Program-made: the position numbers and the translations under genes | Shown: piece after piece, positions 46,840 to 56,823 of the stretch | Numbering within the stretch: the first letter of the stretch is position 1 | How the letters are laid out: every line of letters starts with the position of its first letter | The notes under the pieces: generated by a model | Database searches by the model: none | What the model was told of the DNA's origin: nothing | Seen by the model: the letters and a program-made list of their open reading frames with translations, nothing else | NCBI RefSeq assembly: GCF_003952265.1 | Contig: NZ_CP034438.1 | Span: 1,488,001-1,552,000, forward strand | Reading direction: 5' to 3' | DNA: 64,000 nt | Source: Flaviflexus salsibiostraticola | GTDB lineage: Bacteria; Actinomycetota; Actinomycetes; Actinomycetales; Actinomycetaceae

Positions 46840-47739
46840 TCAGTCCTCCCAGGTTCGCCCCGTCAGCCGCTCGTAGGCGCGGACGTAGCGCTCCTTCGTC
46901 TTCTCGACGACGTGAGTGGGCAGCTCCGGCGGCTGGGAGACCCGATCCCAGCCCGATTCGTCGGAGGTCAGCCAGTCTCGGATGTACTGCTTGTCGAGCG
47001 ACGGCTGCGGGCGGCCCGGTACGTACTCGCTCTCGTCCCAGAACCGCGACGAGTCCGGGGTGAGGATCTCATCGCCGAGGACGAGGCCGGACTCCCCCGG
47101 CTGCATCCGCCGACCGAACTCAAACTTCGTGTCCGCGAGAATGATCCCCCTGTCGGCGGCGATCTCTCGAGCGCGACGGTAGAGGGCGATCGACGTGCCC
47201 CTCAGCGCACGGGCAACATCCCTGCCGACCATCTGCTCCGCCCGGTCGAACGTGATGTTCTCGTCATGCTCGCCCATCTCAGCCTTCGCGGCGGGCGTGA
47301 AGATCGGCTCGGGGAGCCGGTCGCTGTCCTTGAGACCATCGGGCAGCTCGATCCCACAGACGGCGCCCGTCTTGCGGTACTCAGACAGCGCCGATCCGGT
47401 GATGTAGCCACGAACGACGCATTCGACCGGCACCATCTCGAGGCGTTCGGTGATCATCGCGCGCCCCTCGACGGCCTCCGGAACATCAGTGGAGATGAAG
47501 TGGTTCGGTGTCACATCCCCGAGCTGCTCAAACCACCACAGCGTCATGGCGGTGAGGATCTTGCCCTTGTTCGGGATGGGAGTCGGCAGGACGTGGTCGA
47601 ACGCGGAGATGCGGTCCGAGGCCACGATGAGAACCGTGTCGCGCCCGTCGTGCGTCGCCAGCTCGGTGGGCGCATAGAGATCGCGCACTTTGCCGGACTT
47701 CACGTGCGTCCACCCCGGCAGGTTGAGAGAGGGATTCAT
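46840..47739 (-). CDS. purC: Phosphoribosylaminoimidazole-succinocarboxamide synthase
   Basis: The 299-residue SAICAR synthetase of the longer actinobacterial/eukaryote-like type. Motifs: HVKSGKVRDLYAP, the ATP-site SDRISAFDHVLPTPIPNKG, PVECVVRGYITGSALSEY and LADTKFEFGR with the SRFWDESEY end. It joins aspartate to CAIR. It lies 173 bases after purD, with no hairpin between, and 110 bases before purS. Confidence 0.98.
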   Translation of the reverse strand: MNPSLNLPGWTHVKSGKVRDLYAPTELATHDGRDTVLIVASDRISAFDHVLPTPIPNKGKILTAMTLWWFEQLGDVTPNHFISTDVPEAVEGRAMITERLEMVPVECVVRGYITGSALSEYRKTGAVCGIELPDGLKDSDRLPEPIFTPAAKAEMGEHDENITFDRAEQMVGRDVARALRGTSIALYRRAREIAADRGIILADTKFEFGRRMQPGESGLVLGDEILTPDSSRFWDESEYVPGRPQPSLDKQYIRDWLTSDESGWDRVSQPPELPTHVVEKTKERYVRAYERLTGRTWED

Positions 47740-47912
47740 GGGGTCATCTTCCCATGAAAGGCCACGTGCGGCCCGGGGTTTCGGTCTCGATTCTCACGGC
47801 TCGATCCGTTGCCCCAACCTGCGGAAACACCGCAGGAAGACACCCCGCGGCCACGCGCCGTCCTCCATATCACCACCGCGGTGAATCCGGCGCCCCAGTC
47901 GCTGCCGGCGGC

Positions 47913-49130
47913 TCAGACTCCGGCGGCGATATCGGTTCGGTACTGGGCGCCGTCGAACGGGCGGATCCGCGCGTACGCGTCCTCGCGGGCCTCGGCCACC
48001 GTGTCGCCGTACCCGCGGACGCACAGCACCCGCCCTCCACAGGAGACGATCTGCCCATCCTCCATCGTCGTCCCAGCCTGCACGTCGTCCGCCTCGCACT
48101 CGACCGGGACACCGATCCGGAGCCGGCCCGGGTAACCCTCACTTGCGAGGACGACGGTGACGACAGCCCCGGGATCCCATTCGAGCGGAGGCAGGTGCTC
48201 GAGCCTGCCGGTGGCGGCCGCGAGGAGGACCTCCGGCAGCGGCGTGCGCAGGCGCGGAAGAACCGCCTGCGTCTCGGGATCGCCGAACCGGACGTTGAAC
48301 TCGATGACGCGGATGCCGCGGCTCGTCAGCGCAAGACCGACATAGAGGATGCCGATGAAGGGCGTGCCCATCCGCTCCATCTGGCGGATCACGGGGTAGG
48401 CGACCCGGTCGAGAGTCTCCTCGACCAGACCCTCCGGGGCCCACGGCAGCGGAGAGTATGCGCCCATCCCGCCCGTGTTCGGCCCCTCGTTGCCGTCCTT
48501 GAGCCTCTTGAAGTCCTGAGCGGGTTCGAGCGGGATGACGGTCCTGCCGTCGCAGACGCAGAGCAGAGAGATCTCCTGCCCGTCGAGGTATTCCTCGATG
48601 AGGACCGAGCTGCCCGCCTCGAGGCACGCGTACGCGTGATCCCGCGCCTCCTCAAGGTCGCCTGTCACGACGACGCCCTTGCCGGCCGCCAGACCGTCGT
48701 CCTTGACGACGTAGGGGGCGGGGAACATCTGCAGCGCCTCGTCGACCTGCTCACGGGTGGTGCAGATGTGGGCCATGGCTGTGGGCACCTCGGCGAGCGC
48801 CATGATCTCCTTTGCGAAGGCCTTCGACCCCTCGAGCCGTGCGGCCTCGCCGCCGGGCCCGAAGACGGCGAAGCCCGCCGCACGGAGATCGTCGCTCACG
48901 CCCGCGACGAGTGGTGCCTCGGGGCCGATGACAACGAGGTCGACCTCGTGCTCGCGGGCGATCTGCTCCATCGCTCCACCGTCGAGGATGTCCCCGTCGA
49001 GGCACTGCGCGTTCTCGATCTGGGCGATGCCGGGGTTGCCGGGGACTGCGATGAGGACGTCGGCGTGCGGTGCCATCGCCAGTGCAAGAGCGTGCTCGCG
49101 GCCGCCGGAGCCGAGGAGGAGGATCTTCAT
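47913..49130 (-). CDS. purD: Phosphoribosylamine-glycine ligase (GAR synthetase)
   Basis: The 405-residue ATP-grasp enzyme makes GAR from phosphoribosylamine and glycine. The start KILLLGSGGREHALALAMA is classical; ATP-grasp motifs are VVKDDGLAAGKGVVV and EFNVRFGDPETQAVLPRL. It is the first gene of the purD-C-S-Q-L series. Shine-Dalgarno is weak. The 140 bases upstream contain the pckG terminator and the promoter region. Confidence 0.98.
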   Translation of the reverse strand: MKILLLGSGGREHALALAMAPHADVLIAVPGNPGIAQIENAQCLDGDILDGGAMEQIAREHEVDLVVIGPEAPLVAGVSDDLRAAGFAVFGPGGEAARLEGSKAFAKEIMALAEVPTAMAHICTTREQVDEALQMFPAPYVVKDDGLAAGKGVVVTGDLEEARDHAYACLEAGSSVLIEEYLDGQEISLLCVCDGRTVIPLEPAQDFKRLKDGNEGPNTGGMGAYSPLPWAPEGLVEETLDRVAYPVIRQMERMGTPFIGILYVGLALTSRGIRVIEFNVRFGDPETQAVLPRLRTPLPEVLLAAATGRLEHLPPLEWDPGAVVTVVLASEGYPGRLRIGVPVECEADDVQAGTTMEDGQIVSCGGRVLCVRGYGDTVAEAREDAYARIRPFDGAQYRTDIAAGV

Positions 49131-49210
49131 GGGACGAGCTTACCGCCGCGGGGATTGCATGACGGGGTCGGGGCGGTGATGCCCGAAGAGTGGGCGGGCC
49201 CGGACACGTT

Positions 49211-49240
49211 GATGGGCAGGCGCCGAGGCGCCTGCCCATC
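49211..49240 (-). terminator. Terminator of pckG
   Basis: A perfect 13-bp stem GATGGGCAGGCGC/GCGCCTGCCCATC with loop CGAG lies 31 bases past the pckG stop. Confidence 0.75.
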
Positions 49241-49270
49241 GCACCCTATGCGAAGAGAGTGCTGCGTGCT

Positions 49271-51148
49271 CTACGAGAGCAGAGCGCTGCGTGCGGCCTC
49301 GATGCGGCCGCGGAATTCGGCGAGCTCGCCATGGATGGCGGGCGGAACCTTATCGCCGAACTTCGTGAAGTACTCCTCAACCTGGTCGATCTCGTTCGCC
49401 CAGGCGTCCGGGTCGGTCTCGAAGAGCTTGTTCCACGTTGCCTCGTCGACATCGGTGCCCTCGAGGTTGAAGTCCTCCAGCTTGGGGTAACGGCCGGTGA
49501 TGCCGTCGACTGCGTCGACCCGACCATCCGCGCGGCGGACGATCCAGTCGAGGACGCGTGAGTTGTCGCCGAAGCCGGGCCACATGAAGCGGCCATCCTC
49601 GTCCTTGCGGAACCAGTTGACCTGGTAGACCTTCGGGAACTTGTCGCCGAGCTTCTCCTGCATCTCGACCCAGTGGCCCCAGTAGTCGGCCATGTTGTAG
49701 CCGCAGAAGGGGAGCATGGCGAACGGGTCGTGGCGGAGCGAGCCCGCCTTGACGTCGGTCGCGGCAGCGGTGACCTCAGAGGCGACCGAGGCGCCGATGA
49801 AGACACCGTGGGCCGACGTGTACTGCTCGGCGACGAGCGGGACGTTCGTCGCGCGGCGGCCACCGAACAGGATCGCGTCGACTGCGACGCCCTCCGGCGC
49901 CTCCCAGTCGGGCGAGATGATCGGGCACTGGTCGGCTGGAACCGTGAAGCGCGAGTTCGGGTGCGCGGCGAGCTTGCCCGCCTCGGCATCCGCCTTCGTG
50001 TAGTCGTTGCCGTGCCAGTCGATGAGGTGGTCCGGCATCTCACCGTCGACGCCCTCCCACCACACGTCACCATCGTCTGTCAGGGCGACGTTCGTGAAGA
50101 TCGAGTTGGCGCGGGCGGTATCCATCGCCATCGGGTTCGTCTTGTAGGACGTGCCCGGTGCGACGCCGAAGAAGCCGGCCTCGGGGTTGATGGCGCGGAG
50201 CCTGCCCTCGGCGTCGGGACGCATCCAGGCGATGTCGTCGCCGATGGTCTCGACCGTGTAGCCCTCGATGGTGGGCTGGAGCATGGCAAGGTTCGTCTTG
50301 CCGCAGGCGGAGGGGAAGGCAGCCGTCACGTGGAACTGCTTGCCGGTGGCATTCTCGGTCAGGCGGAGGATGAGCATGTGCTCGGCCATCCAGCCATCGC
50401 GGCGTGCCATCGTCGAGGCGATGCGGAGTGCAAAGCACTTCTTGCCGAGCAGCGCGTTGCCGCCGTAGCCGGAGCCGTACGACCAGATCTCGTTGGTCTC
50501 CGGGAAGTGGGTGATGTACTTCTCCTCGTTGCACGGCCACGAGGTGTCGGGGCGCTCGTTGCCCTCAGCGTCGACCAGCGGGTAGCCGACCGAGTGGACA
50601 GCGGGGACCCACTCCTCGCCCTTGCCGATGAGCTCGAGGGCGGGAATGCCCATGCGCGTCATGATCCTCATGTTGACGACCACGTACGGGGAGTCGGTGA
50701 TCTCGATGCCGAGCTGGGAGATCGGGCCGCCGATCGGGCCCATCGAGAAGGGGATGACGTACATTGTCCGGCCGCGCATCGAGCCGTCGAACAGTCCCTT
50801 GAGGGTTTCCTTCATCTCCTTCGGGTCGGCCCAGTTGTTCGTCGGACCAGCATCCTCCTCCTTCTCGGAGCAGATGTAGGTCCTCGACTCGACGCGTGCG
50901 ACGTCCGAGGGCAGCGAACGCGCGAGGAAGGAGTTCGGTCGCTTTTCGGGGTTGAGCCGCGTGAACATGCCCGACTGGACCATCTGCTCGGTCAGCAGGT
51001 TCCACTCCTCGTCCGAGCCGTCTGCCCAGAAGATGTCCGTCGGCTTGGTCAGGTTCGCGATTGTGGTCACGAATTCGATGAGATTATCCGGAGCGATCTC
51101 CGGAGCTTCCGCCTTGACAGCCTCAACTGTGTAGGTCTTGTCAGTCAT
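49271..51148 (-). CDS. pckG: Phosphoenolpyruvate carboxykinase (GTP)
   Basis: The 625-residue GTP-type PEPCK links oxaloacetate and PEP in gluconeogenesis. Visible: [11 protein letters not shown], the substrate loop [20 protein letters not shown], the active-site loop [17 protein letters not shown] and the P-loop [13 protein letters not shown], then FFGVAPGTS and [18 protein letters not shown] seven bases before ATG (51148) fixes the start. It is divergent from the LppM-like gene across a 364-base region and is monocistronic. Confidence 0.98.
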   Translation of the reverse strand: MTDKTYTVEAVKAEAPEIAPDNLIEFVTTIANLTKPTDIFWADGSDEEWNLLTEQMVQSGMFTRLNPEKRPNSFLARSLPSDVARVESRTYICSEKEEDAGPTNNWADPKEMKETLKGLFDGSMRGRTMYVIPFSMGPIGGPISQLGIEITDSPYVVVNMRIMTRMGIPALELIGKGEEWVPAVHSVGYPLVDAEGNERPDTSWPCNEEKYITHFPETNEIWSYGSGYGGNALLGKKCFALRIASTMARRDGWMAEHMLILRLTENATGKQFHVTAAFPSACGKTNLAMLQPTIEGYTVETIGDDIAWMRPDAEGRLRAINPEAGFFGVAPGTSYKTNPMAMDTARANSIFTNVALTDDGDVWWEGVDGEMPDHLIDWHGNDYTKADAEAGKLAAHPNSRFTVPADQCPIISPDWEAPEGVAVDAILFGGRRATNVPLVAEQYTSAHGVFIGASVASEVTAAATDVKAGSLRHDPFAMLPFCGYNMADYWGHWVEMQEKLGDKFPKVYQVNWFRKDEDGRFMWPGFGDNSRVLDWIVRRADGRVDAVDGITGRYPKLEDFNLEGTDVDEATWNKLFETDPDAWANEIDQVEEYFTKFGDKVPPAIHGELAEFRGRIEAARSALLS

Positions 51149-51512
51149 CGCGCTTCCTCCTAGAAACTGGGCGATGGTGTTTCCTTGTTTGGTCAAGCAC
51201 CGATATAGATTATTCCCCGCAATGAGCCTTTTGAGCTGGGACTATTGGCATTATTCCGCTTTGGAGATAACTAGGACTGTTGACCTAAAAACCCCTTCAA
51301 TGGTATCCCATTTTCGGCTTTAAAAGACCGTTTTGGGCGTTTTGCCCACCCGTTTTGAAACTCCGACCATTCCGGACAATGTTCACCTGCAATTCATCTC
51401 AATCTGCAGGGCCGGCCTCCCCACAGGACTCCCCGCCGCCTCTGGTGGTCGGAATACGGCTCCCGCCGTATCCTGGACCTCAATTGCATGACGGCGCTCT
51501 GAAAGGACAACC
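51149..51512. promoter_or_regulatory. AT-richer divergent control region, pckG and the LppM-like gene
   Basis: The 364-base gap is much more AT-rich than the genes around it, mainly 51182-51360. ATTATTCC occurs twice in direct orientation (near 51211 and 51252), and GGTTTTT/TTTTGG-type runs follow. TTGACC near 51278 could be a + strand -35, but no convincing -10 follows. No small gene is supported. Confidence 0.5.
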
Positions 51513-52547
51513 ATGAGAAGCCGAACCACGAAGGCCCTGGCGATAGGCGCCATCGCCCCCACCCTGCTCATCCTCTCAGCGTGCCGCGCCGACATGGCGA
51601 TCGAGATCAAGGAGAGCGGTGCCGCCAACGTCGTCCTCGAATTCGAGGACACGACCGGGGAGCTCGAAGGCCTCGGCATCACCTGCGACGACATGTTCTC
51701 CGACCTCGGCATCGAGGACCCCCTCGACACCGCAGTCGAGGAGGAGGTCTCGATCGAGGACATCTCCGGCGACAACCTCGCCTGCCGCATGACGACGTCG
51801 ACCACCGAGAGCGTCGTCGACGGTGAGGTCCTCATCGACAACGGTGACACCTTCACATTCGTCGGCGAGGCGGACCCGTCGATGACAACGGAGGACATCC
51901 CGCCGGGGATGGACTTCGAGTTCACGGTGACGATTCAGATGCCGGGTCAGATCACCGAGGCGACTAACGGCGGCCAGATCGACGGCAACAGGGCGACCTA
52001 CGATGCGTTCGAGGCATTCTCAACCGGCTTCGAGGTGACCGGCAGCAAGACCGGTGGCGGCGATCAGGCCGAAGACAATGATGGCGACACCGCGGACGAT
52101 GGCGGCTTCCCCGTGTGGGGCTGGGTCCTCATCGGCGCCGGCATCCTCCTCCTCATCGGCCTGGTCGCCTGGATCCTCTCCAACAGGAACAAGAACCAGG
52201 GCCCCGGTGGCCCCCAGGGCCCGTACGGACCGGGTGGCCCCTACCCGCCGCAGGGCGGACAGTTCGCCGGACCTACGAGCGCCTTCGGCGTCCCGCAGGT
52301 CGGCCATCACGACGCCCAGGGTGGCCAGTTCCAGGCCCCGCACGGCGGCTACCAGCAGGGCGGCCACCCACAGCAGGGCAACTACCCCAGCCAGCAGGGC
52401 GGCTACCAGCAGAACGGCGCCTGGAACCCCGACACCAACTACCACGGCGGGCAGAGCCAGGGCGGGCACGGCCACGACGCGGGTCAGGGCGGCGAGCGAC
52501 GCCCGGATCCCACCGACCGCTACCGCGGCGACCAGGACGGCCGATGA
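51513..52547 (+). CDS. LppM-like lipoprotein with one membrane helix and a Gly/Gln/His-rich tail
   Basis: A 344-residue envelope protein. Lipobox LSAC puts the lipidated Cys at 24. The extracellular domain (about 25-170) resembles the LppM domain of mycobacteria: DMAIEIKESGAANVVLEF and TFTFVGEADPSM. A membrane helix lies at about 200-225, unusual after a lipid anchor, followed by NRNKN and a low-complexity tail rich in Gly, Pro, Gln and His (226-344). In mycobacteria LppM affects phagosome handling and lipoglycan traffic; the role here is unknown. Monocistronic, with a very long hairpin after it. Confidence 0.78.
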   Translation: MRSRTTKALAIGAIAPTLLILSACRADMAIEIKESGAANVVLEFEDTTGELEGLGITCDDMFSDLGIEDPLDTAVEEEVSIEDISGDNLACRMTTSTTESVVDGEVLIDNGDTFTFVGEADPSMTTEDIPPGMDFEFTVTIQMPGQITEATNGGQIDGNRATYDAFEAFSTGFEVTGSKTGGGDQAEDNDGDTADDGGFPVWGWVLIGAGILLLIGLVAWILSNRNKNQGPGGPQGPYGPGGPYPPQGGQFAGPTSAFGVPQVGHHDAQGGQFQAPHGGYQQGGHPQQGNYPSQQGGYQQNGAWNPDTNYHGGQSQGGHGHDAGQGGERRPDPTDRYRGDQDGR

Positions 52548-52577
52548 CGGCCGAGTGATCCGATCGGCGAACTGACA

Positions 52578-52623
52578 GAGATAGGGGTGAGGGCGGGAGA
52601 AATCCCGCCCTCACCCCTATCTC
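52578..52623. terminator. 21-bp perfect hairpin between the LppM-like gene and purA
   Basis: Bases 52578-52598 pair without mismatch with 52603-52623 around a GAAA loop. It is the longest hairpin in the window and lies between convergent genes, 31 and 13 bases from the two stops, so it should stop transcription from both sides. Confidence 0.85.
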
Positions 52624-52635
52624 CAGCGCCGCTCG

Positions 52636-53919
52636 TTACACGAGCGGGTGGCGGACGATCGTCTGCTCGCGGCCGGGGCCTACTCCGATGGCGGAGATGC
52701 GGACGCCGGAGAGCTCCTCGAGCGCAAGGACGTAGTCCTGCGCGTTCTTGGGAAGCTCGTCGAAGCTGCGTGCGTCCGAGATGTCTTCGCTCCATCCGGG
52801 GAAGTACTCGTAGATCGGCGTCGCGTGATGGAACGACGTCTGGTCGGCCGGCATGTCATCGTGGCGGACACCGTCGACGTCGTAGGCGACGCAGACGGGG
52901 ATCTCCTCGAGCGTCGAGAGGATGTCGAGCTTGGTGAGCACGAGATCGGTCAGGGAGTTGACCCTGGTCGCGTACCGCGCGACGACAGCGTCGTACCAGC
53001 CGCACCGGCGGGGCCTGCCCGTCGTCGTGCCGTATTCGCCGCCGCGCTCGCGCAGCCAGTCGCCGGACTCGTTGAGGAGCTCGGTGGGGAAGGGACCTTC
53101 GCCGACGCGGGTGATGTAGGCCTTGGCGACGCCCGCGACGCGGTCGATGCGGGTGGGGCCGACGCCCGAGCCCGTGCATGCTCCGCCGGCCGTGGCCGAG
53201 GAGGAGGTGACGAACGGGTAGGTGCCGTGATCGACGTCGAGCATCGTCGCCTGGCCGCCCTCGAAGACGACCGTCTTCCCCTCATCGAGCGCCTCGTTGA
53301 GCAGGTTGGTGACGTTGCAGACCATCGGCTCGATGCGATCCGCGTACTTGAGCAGCTCCTGCGTCACGAGGTCGACATCGGCGGCCTTCGTGTTGAAGAC
53401 CTTGAGGAACATGCTGTTCTTCTGGTCGAGAGCGGCCTCGACCTTCTGGCGGAGGATCGACGCATCGAAGAGATCCTGGACGCGGATGCCGATCCTGTTC
53501 ATCTTGTCCGCGTAGGTGGGGCCGATGCCGCGACCGGTCGTGCCGATCTTCCTCTTGCCGAGGAAGCGCTCGGTCACCTTGTCGAGGGTCCTGTTGTAGG
53601 ACGGAATGATGTGGGCATTGGCGGACACGCGGAGCCGCGAGGCGTCGACGCCCCGGCTCTTCAGCTCATCAAGTTCCTGGAACAGCACATCGAGGTCGAC
53701 GACAACACCGCCGCCGATGACGGGCGTGCACGTCTCCGTGAGAGCGCCCGCAGGAATGAGGTGGAGGGCGAACTTCTCGCCGTTGACCACGATCGTGTGG
53801 CCGGCGTTGTTGCCGCCGTTGAACTTGACGACATAGTCGACGTCGGTGCCGAGCTGATCGGTTGCTTTGCCCTTCCCCTCGTCGCCCCATTGGGCTCCGA
53901 TGACAATAAGTGCGGGCAT
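52636..53919 (-). CDS. purA: Adenylosuccinate synthetase
   Basis: The 427-residue GTP-dependent enzyme makes adenylosuccinate from IMP. The start [20 protein letters not shown] contains the GTP P-loop [29 protein letters not shown] and [13 protein letters not shown] are classical, as is the C-terminal [25 protein letters not shown] precedes the ATG. It is alone, away from the other purine genes. Confidence 0.98.
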   Translation of the reverse strand: MPALIVIGAQWGDEGKGKATDQLGTDVDYVVKFNGGNNAGHTIVVNGEKFALHLIPAGALTETCTPVIGGGVVVDLDVLFQELDELKSRGVDASRLRVSANAHIIPSYNRTLDKVTERFLGKRKIGTTGRGIGPTYADKMNRIGIRVQDLFDASILRQKVEAALDQKNSMFLKVFNTKAADVDLVTQELLKYADRIEPMVCNVTNLLNEALDEGKTVVFEGGQATMLDVDHGTYPFVTSSSATAGGACTGSGVGPTRIDRVAGVAKAYITRVGEGPFPTELLNESGDWLRERGGEYGTTTGRPRRCGWYDAVVARYATRVNSLTDLVLTKLDILSTLEEIPVCVAYDVDGVRHDDMPADQTSFHHATPIYEYFPGWSEDISDARSFDELPKNAQDYVLALEELSGVRISAIGVGPGREQTIVRHPLV

Positions 53920-54141
53920 CGTGTGTCTCCTTCAATACTCGGTCTGCAGGCCAGTTCAGTCTAGACCTGCGCGCCAACCGGGACTTCGGTGTCTCGAGGT
54001 GCGGCCGACGCCCACGAGCATACTCGCCCCACCTGCGGGACCATGCCTTATTCATTGAGGATCACAACGTCTGCAGTCGAGGTCACTCAGTGACGCTGGG
54101 CCCCGTTCGCGCCTGCTGGTGATGGCCTCGCCACTCGCCGA

Positions 54142-55050
54142 TCAGCCGCTGTGGCTGGCGCGCCTCGAGCGGTCCGCATCGACCCGAACCGCGGCCCGCC
54201 CTCTCGGGCGGAACAGGATGAGGCCTGCCGCGAGCGAGCCTGCGGCGAACCACATCGCCCACCAGGGGAAGCCTGCACCCACCCCGACCCCGAGATCCTC
54301 AATCGATTCGGCGGCGGCGTCGGTGCGCTGGGCGTGGACGAGCAGCCGGTGGCTGTTGACACCGATCGGCGTGCACGTGAAGAGGGTGACCCAGTCCTCG
54401 CCCTCGACGATGGCGAGGGACTCGGTCTCCTCAGCGTCAACGATCTCAATCGCCTCGACTCGGTAGTGGTGCTCCTCCCCGAGAACACTGATCCAGAAGA
54501 TATCCCCCACCCCCGCCTCATGCAGCGGCGAGAAGAGCTTCGCTCTGACGAGTCCGCTGTGGGCGGTGAGGACCGAGCGCGTGCCCGGCCCGCCCACCGG
54601 CAGGGAGGCGCCATAGAGGTGGCCGACTCCGGAGGAGATGACGGTGCCGGATGTCCCGTGGTAGATCGGGAGGCTGATGCCGACTCCCGGATAGCTGAGC
54701 GTGCCGATGGCGTCCGTGCCGCTGACCCTCAGCATCTCCTCGTAGGCGGCATAGAGCTCACTGCCGATGATCGAGTCCTCGAGTTCGGAGACGTACGGGT
54801 CAGTGAGCGGGCCGGGGCTCAGCTGCTCGTTGTAGGCGTACGCCGCATCGAGCACTCGCTGCCGCTCGGCACTCGGGGCGCTCTGGACCTGACTGACATA
54901 ACCGGCGATCACGGACTCGTGCGCGCGTGCGCTGAACCAGTCGGCCGCCTGCGGATAGAGCAGGAGCCCGATCCCGATCATGGCGAACACCTGGAGGAGA
55001 ACGTCCCGGCCGACCCGCCGGCGCCTCGACACCTCGGCTCGGAGCATCAC
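54142..55050 (-). CDS. srtC: Class C (pilin-polymerising) sortase
   Basis: A 302-residue membrane sortase. An N-terminal helix (17-35), the class C lid motif DPY (84-86), and the catalytic triad His164 (LTAHSG), Cys226 (TLFTCTP) and Arg235 (NSHRLLVHA) are all present, followed by a C-terminal membrane helix (about 262-282) and basic tail. Class C sortases join pilin subunits through the Lys of the YPK motif. GTG start overlaps the pilin stop (GTGA). Its two upstream genes carry cell-wall sorting signals, confirming a pilus operon. Confidence 0.96.
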   Translation of the reverse strand: MMLRAEVSRRRRVGRDVLLQVFAMIGIGLLLYPQAADWFSARAHESVIAGYVSQVQSAPSAERQRVLDAAYAYNEQLSPGPLTDPYVSELEDSIIGSELYAAYEEMLRVSGTDAIGTLSYPGVGISLPIYHGTSGTVISSGVGHLYGASLPVGGPGTRSVLTAHSGLVRAKLFSPLHEAGVGDIFWISVLGEEHHYRVEAIEIVDAEETESLAIVEGEDWVTLFTCTPIGVNSHRLLVHAQRTDAAAESIEDLGVGVGAGFPWWAMWFAAGSLAAGLILFRPRGRAAVRVDADRSRRASHSG

Positions 55051-56774
55051 CGCTCGCTCTCCCTGCGCCTGCCGCGAAGCAGAGCAATCCCGCCGCCCAC
55101 GAGGAGGAGACTGAGGATGCCGGCCCCGGCGAGGCTCGCCCCTGTGAACGGCATTCCGCCGGGACGCTCGACAACCGGGCCTGGCCCTGGCGCAGCACCA
55201 TCCGAGGTCCCACCGCTGGGGCTCTCTATGCCGCCGGGCCCATCTCCGGGGCTCTCTGTGCCGGTGCCGATGCCGGGCTCGCCGTCACCGGCGAGCACGA
55301 TACAGACGAGCGTGGGACGGACCGTCTCGGCGGTCTCCTCGACGACAGCACCGATCAGAGCGGCATCGGCCCAGCGCCACTCCTCGGGCACGGATGTGGG
55401 CGCCACCCAGTAGCGACGGAAGAGAGGATCGGAGGGTGCCCGGTCGAGACCGTTGACGAAGCCCGAGTAGCGCAGACCGGTGATATGGAGGAGACCATCG
55501 GCATCGGTCCTCCATTCGCGGACGCCGCCAATCGTCACGGGGTTCCTACCCGCAGCCGCATCACCGCGGGACGTGAACACCTGGAATCGGGCGCCCGACA
55601 GAGCGATATCGGGCTCCCCCTCAAGACAGAAGGTGAGGGCGAGCGTCCCCCATCTCGTCGTGGCCTCTCCGGCCAGGCTCGGCATGGAATACTCAGATGT
55701 CGCCACACCGGATGACTCGACGCTGGGCGCCCGGGCGCCGGATGCGGCACGAGTCCCGTCGACGCCCCCGGACGAGGTGAAGAGCCGCACCTCGGTCGTG
55801 TGCTCACCCTCGGTGAGGATCCGGGTGCGATAGGAGATGACAACACTGGCGGCCGGGTCAAGAGCCCTCGCCGCGCTGAGCCTCTCACGGCCCGTTGCCG
55901 TGAACAGCACCTCGAGGGTCTGCCTGCCGTCCTCTTCCACCACCCGGCTGGTGTAATCGCCGGCTGCCAGCGGCTCGGCGCCGCGGCCGTGCAGGATTAC
56001 TGTGTCGGTCGCCCGCCCCACCAGCCTGGCTGAGGGCGCCAGAAGACTCTGGACGCGGTACGCATCCATGGTGGTCGGAATTCCCGTCCGCGTCGTCCAT
56101 GTGACCGGATCGCCGAGAGCCACGGCCGTTTCGTCATCCACTTCGATCGACGCGCTCACAGTCTCGGCCTTCGGGTACACGTGAACCGTGTAGAGCCAGT
56201 CGCTGCGGCTCTCCGGGTTGGTCATGGGAAGGCTGACGAGAAACGGTGCGGCACCGGCCACGCCCTCAGGCGCATGGGTCTCCTCAACGAGGTAGAGGCC
56301 GACACCGAGAGTGCCCCGCGGTCCGCCCAGCCGGAGCACACCATCAGGCCCCGTGACACCCCGATCGACCGGGTTCCCCGCGGCGCTGCGCAGAGCCTCT
56401 GCCACCGTCAGCCGCGACGCCACCCGTTGGCCCTCCGCGGTCGACACATCGACTCCCGGCACCATGCGGATCTCGAAGGTGGCGCCTGCGACCGGCGTGC
56501 GAGGGGATCCGGGGTCATCCAGCGGCCGCCCGTCGGATATGGCGGTCACCGGGCCGTCGAACCTCGTGATGACGAGCTCGGTGACAGCATGCGGGTCGAT
56601 GAGGGGCGTGGCGGCAGCCGGAGCTGCCAGCGAGGGCAGAATCAGGAGAACGACGGCGAGAAGAACGGCTCGTGCCAGCCCGCCCACGACTGGGCGAGCT
56701 GGCACGGGGGCAGGTTCTGCGGGGCCCCAGGAGCGAGCGTGCACTCCGGGCGACGCCGGCTTGGTCTCATCCAT
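55047..56774 (-). CDS. LPXTG-type pilin-like surface protein, second pilus subunit
   Basis: A 575-residue exported protein. Start ATG 56774 follows GGGGAGGGG. Signal peptide about 25-60 (ending AAPAAATP), N-terminal domain with an E-box-like LVEETHAPEG, a pilin-type Lys in HVYPKAETV (K202), Ig-like CNA-B domains, and a Pro/Gly-rich stalk. It ends with the sorting signal MPFTG (541-545), a membrane helix and RGRRRESER. MPFTG is a variant of LPXTG. It has the size of a shaft or minor pilin, not of a large tip adhesin. A hairpin separates it from the upstream pilin gene; it overlaps srtC. Confidence 0.85.
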   Translation of the reverse strand: MDETKPASPGVHARSWGPAEPAPVPARPVVGGLARAVLLAVVLLILPSLAAPAAATPLIDPHAVTELVITRFDGPVTAISDGRPLDDPGSPRTPVAGATFEIRMVPGVDVSTAEGQRVASRLTVAEALRSAAGNPVDRGVTGPDGVLRLGGPRGTLGVGLYLVEETHAPEGVAGAAPFLVSLPMTNPESRSDWLYTVHVYPKAETVSASIEVDDETAVALGDPVTWTTRTGIPTTMDAYRVQSLLAPSARLVGRATDTVILHGRGAEPLAAGDYTSRVVEEDGRQTLEVLFTATGRERLSAARALDPAASVVISYRTRILTEGEHTTEVRLFTSSGGVDGTRAASGARAPSVESSGVATSEYSMPSLAGEATTRWGTLALTFCLEGEPDIALSGARFQVFTSRGDAAAGRNPVTIGGVREWRTDADGLLHITGLRYSGFVNGLDRAPSDPLFRRYWVAPTSVPEEWRWADAALIGAVVEETAETVRPTLVCIVLAGDGEPGIGTGTESPGDGPGGIESPSGGTSDGAAPGPGPVVERPGGMPFTGASLAGAGILSLLLVGGGIALLRGRRRESER

Positions 56775-56790
56775 GCGGCACCCCTCCCCG

Positions 56791-56815
56791 GCCCGCTCGG
56801 CAGTGCCGAGCGGGC
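56791..56815 (-). terminator. Attenuating hairpin between the two pilin genes
   Basis: A perfect 11-bp stem GCCCGCTCGGC/GCCGAGCGGGC with loop AGT sits in the 49-base gap. It could reduce readthrough so that the first pilin is made in excess, as expected for a shaft subunit. Confidence 0.6.
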
Positions 56816-56823
56816 TCTCTGAG

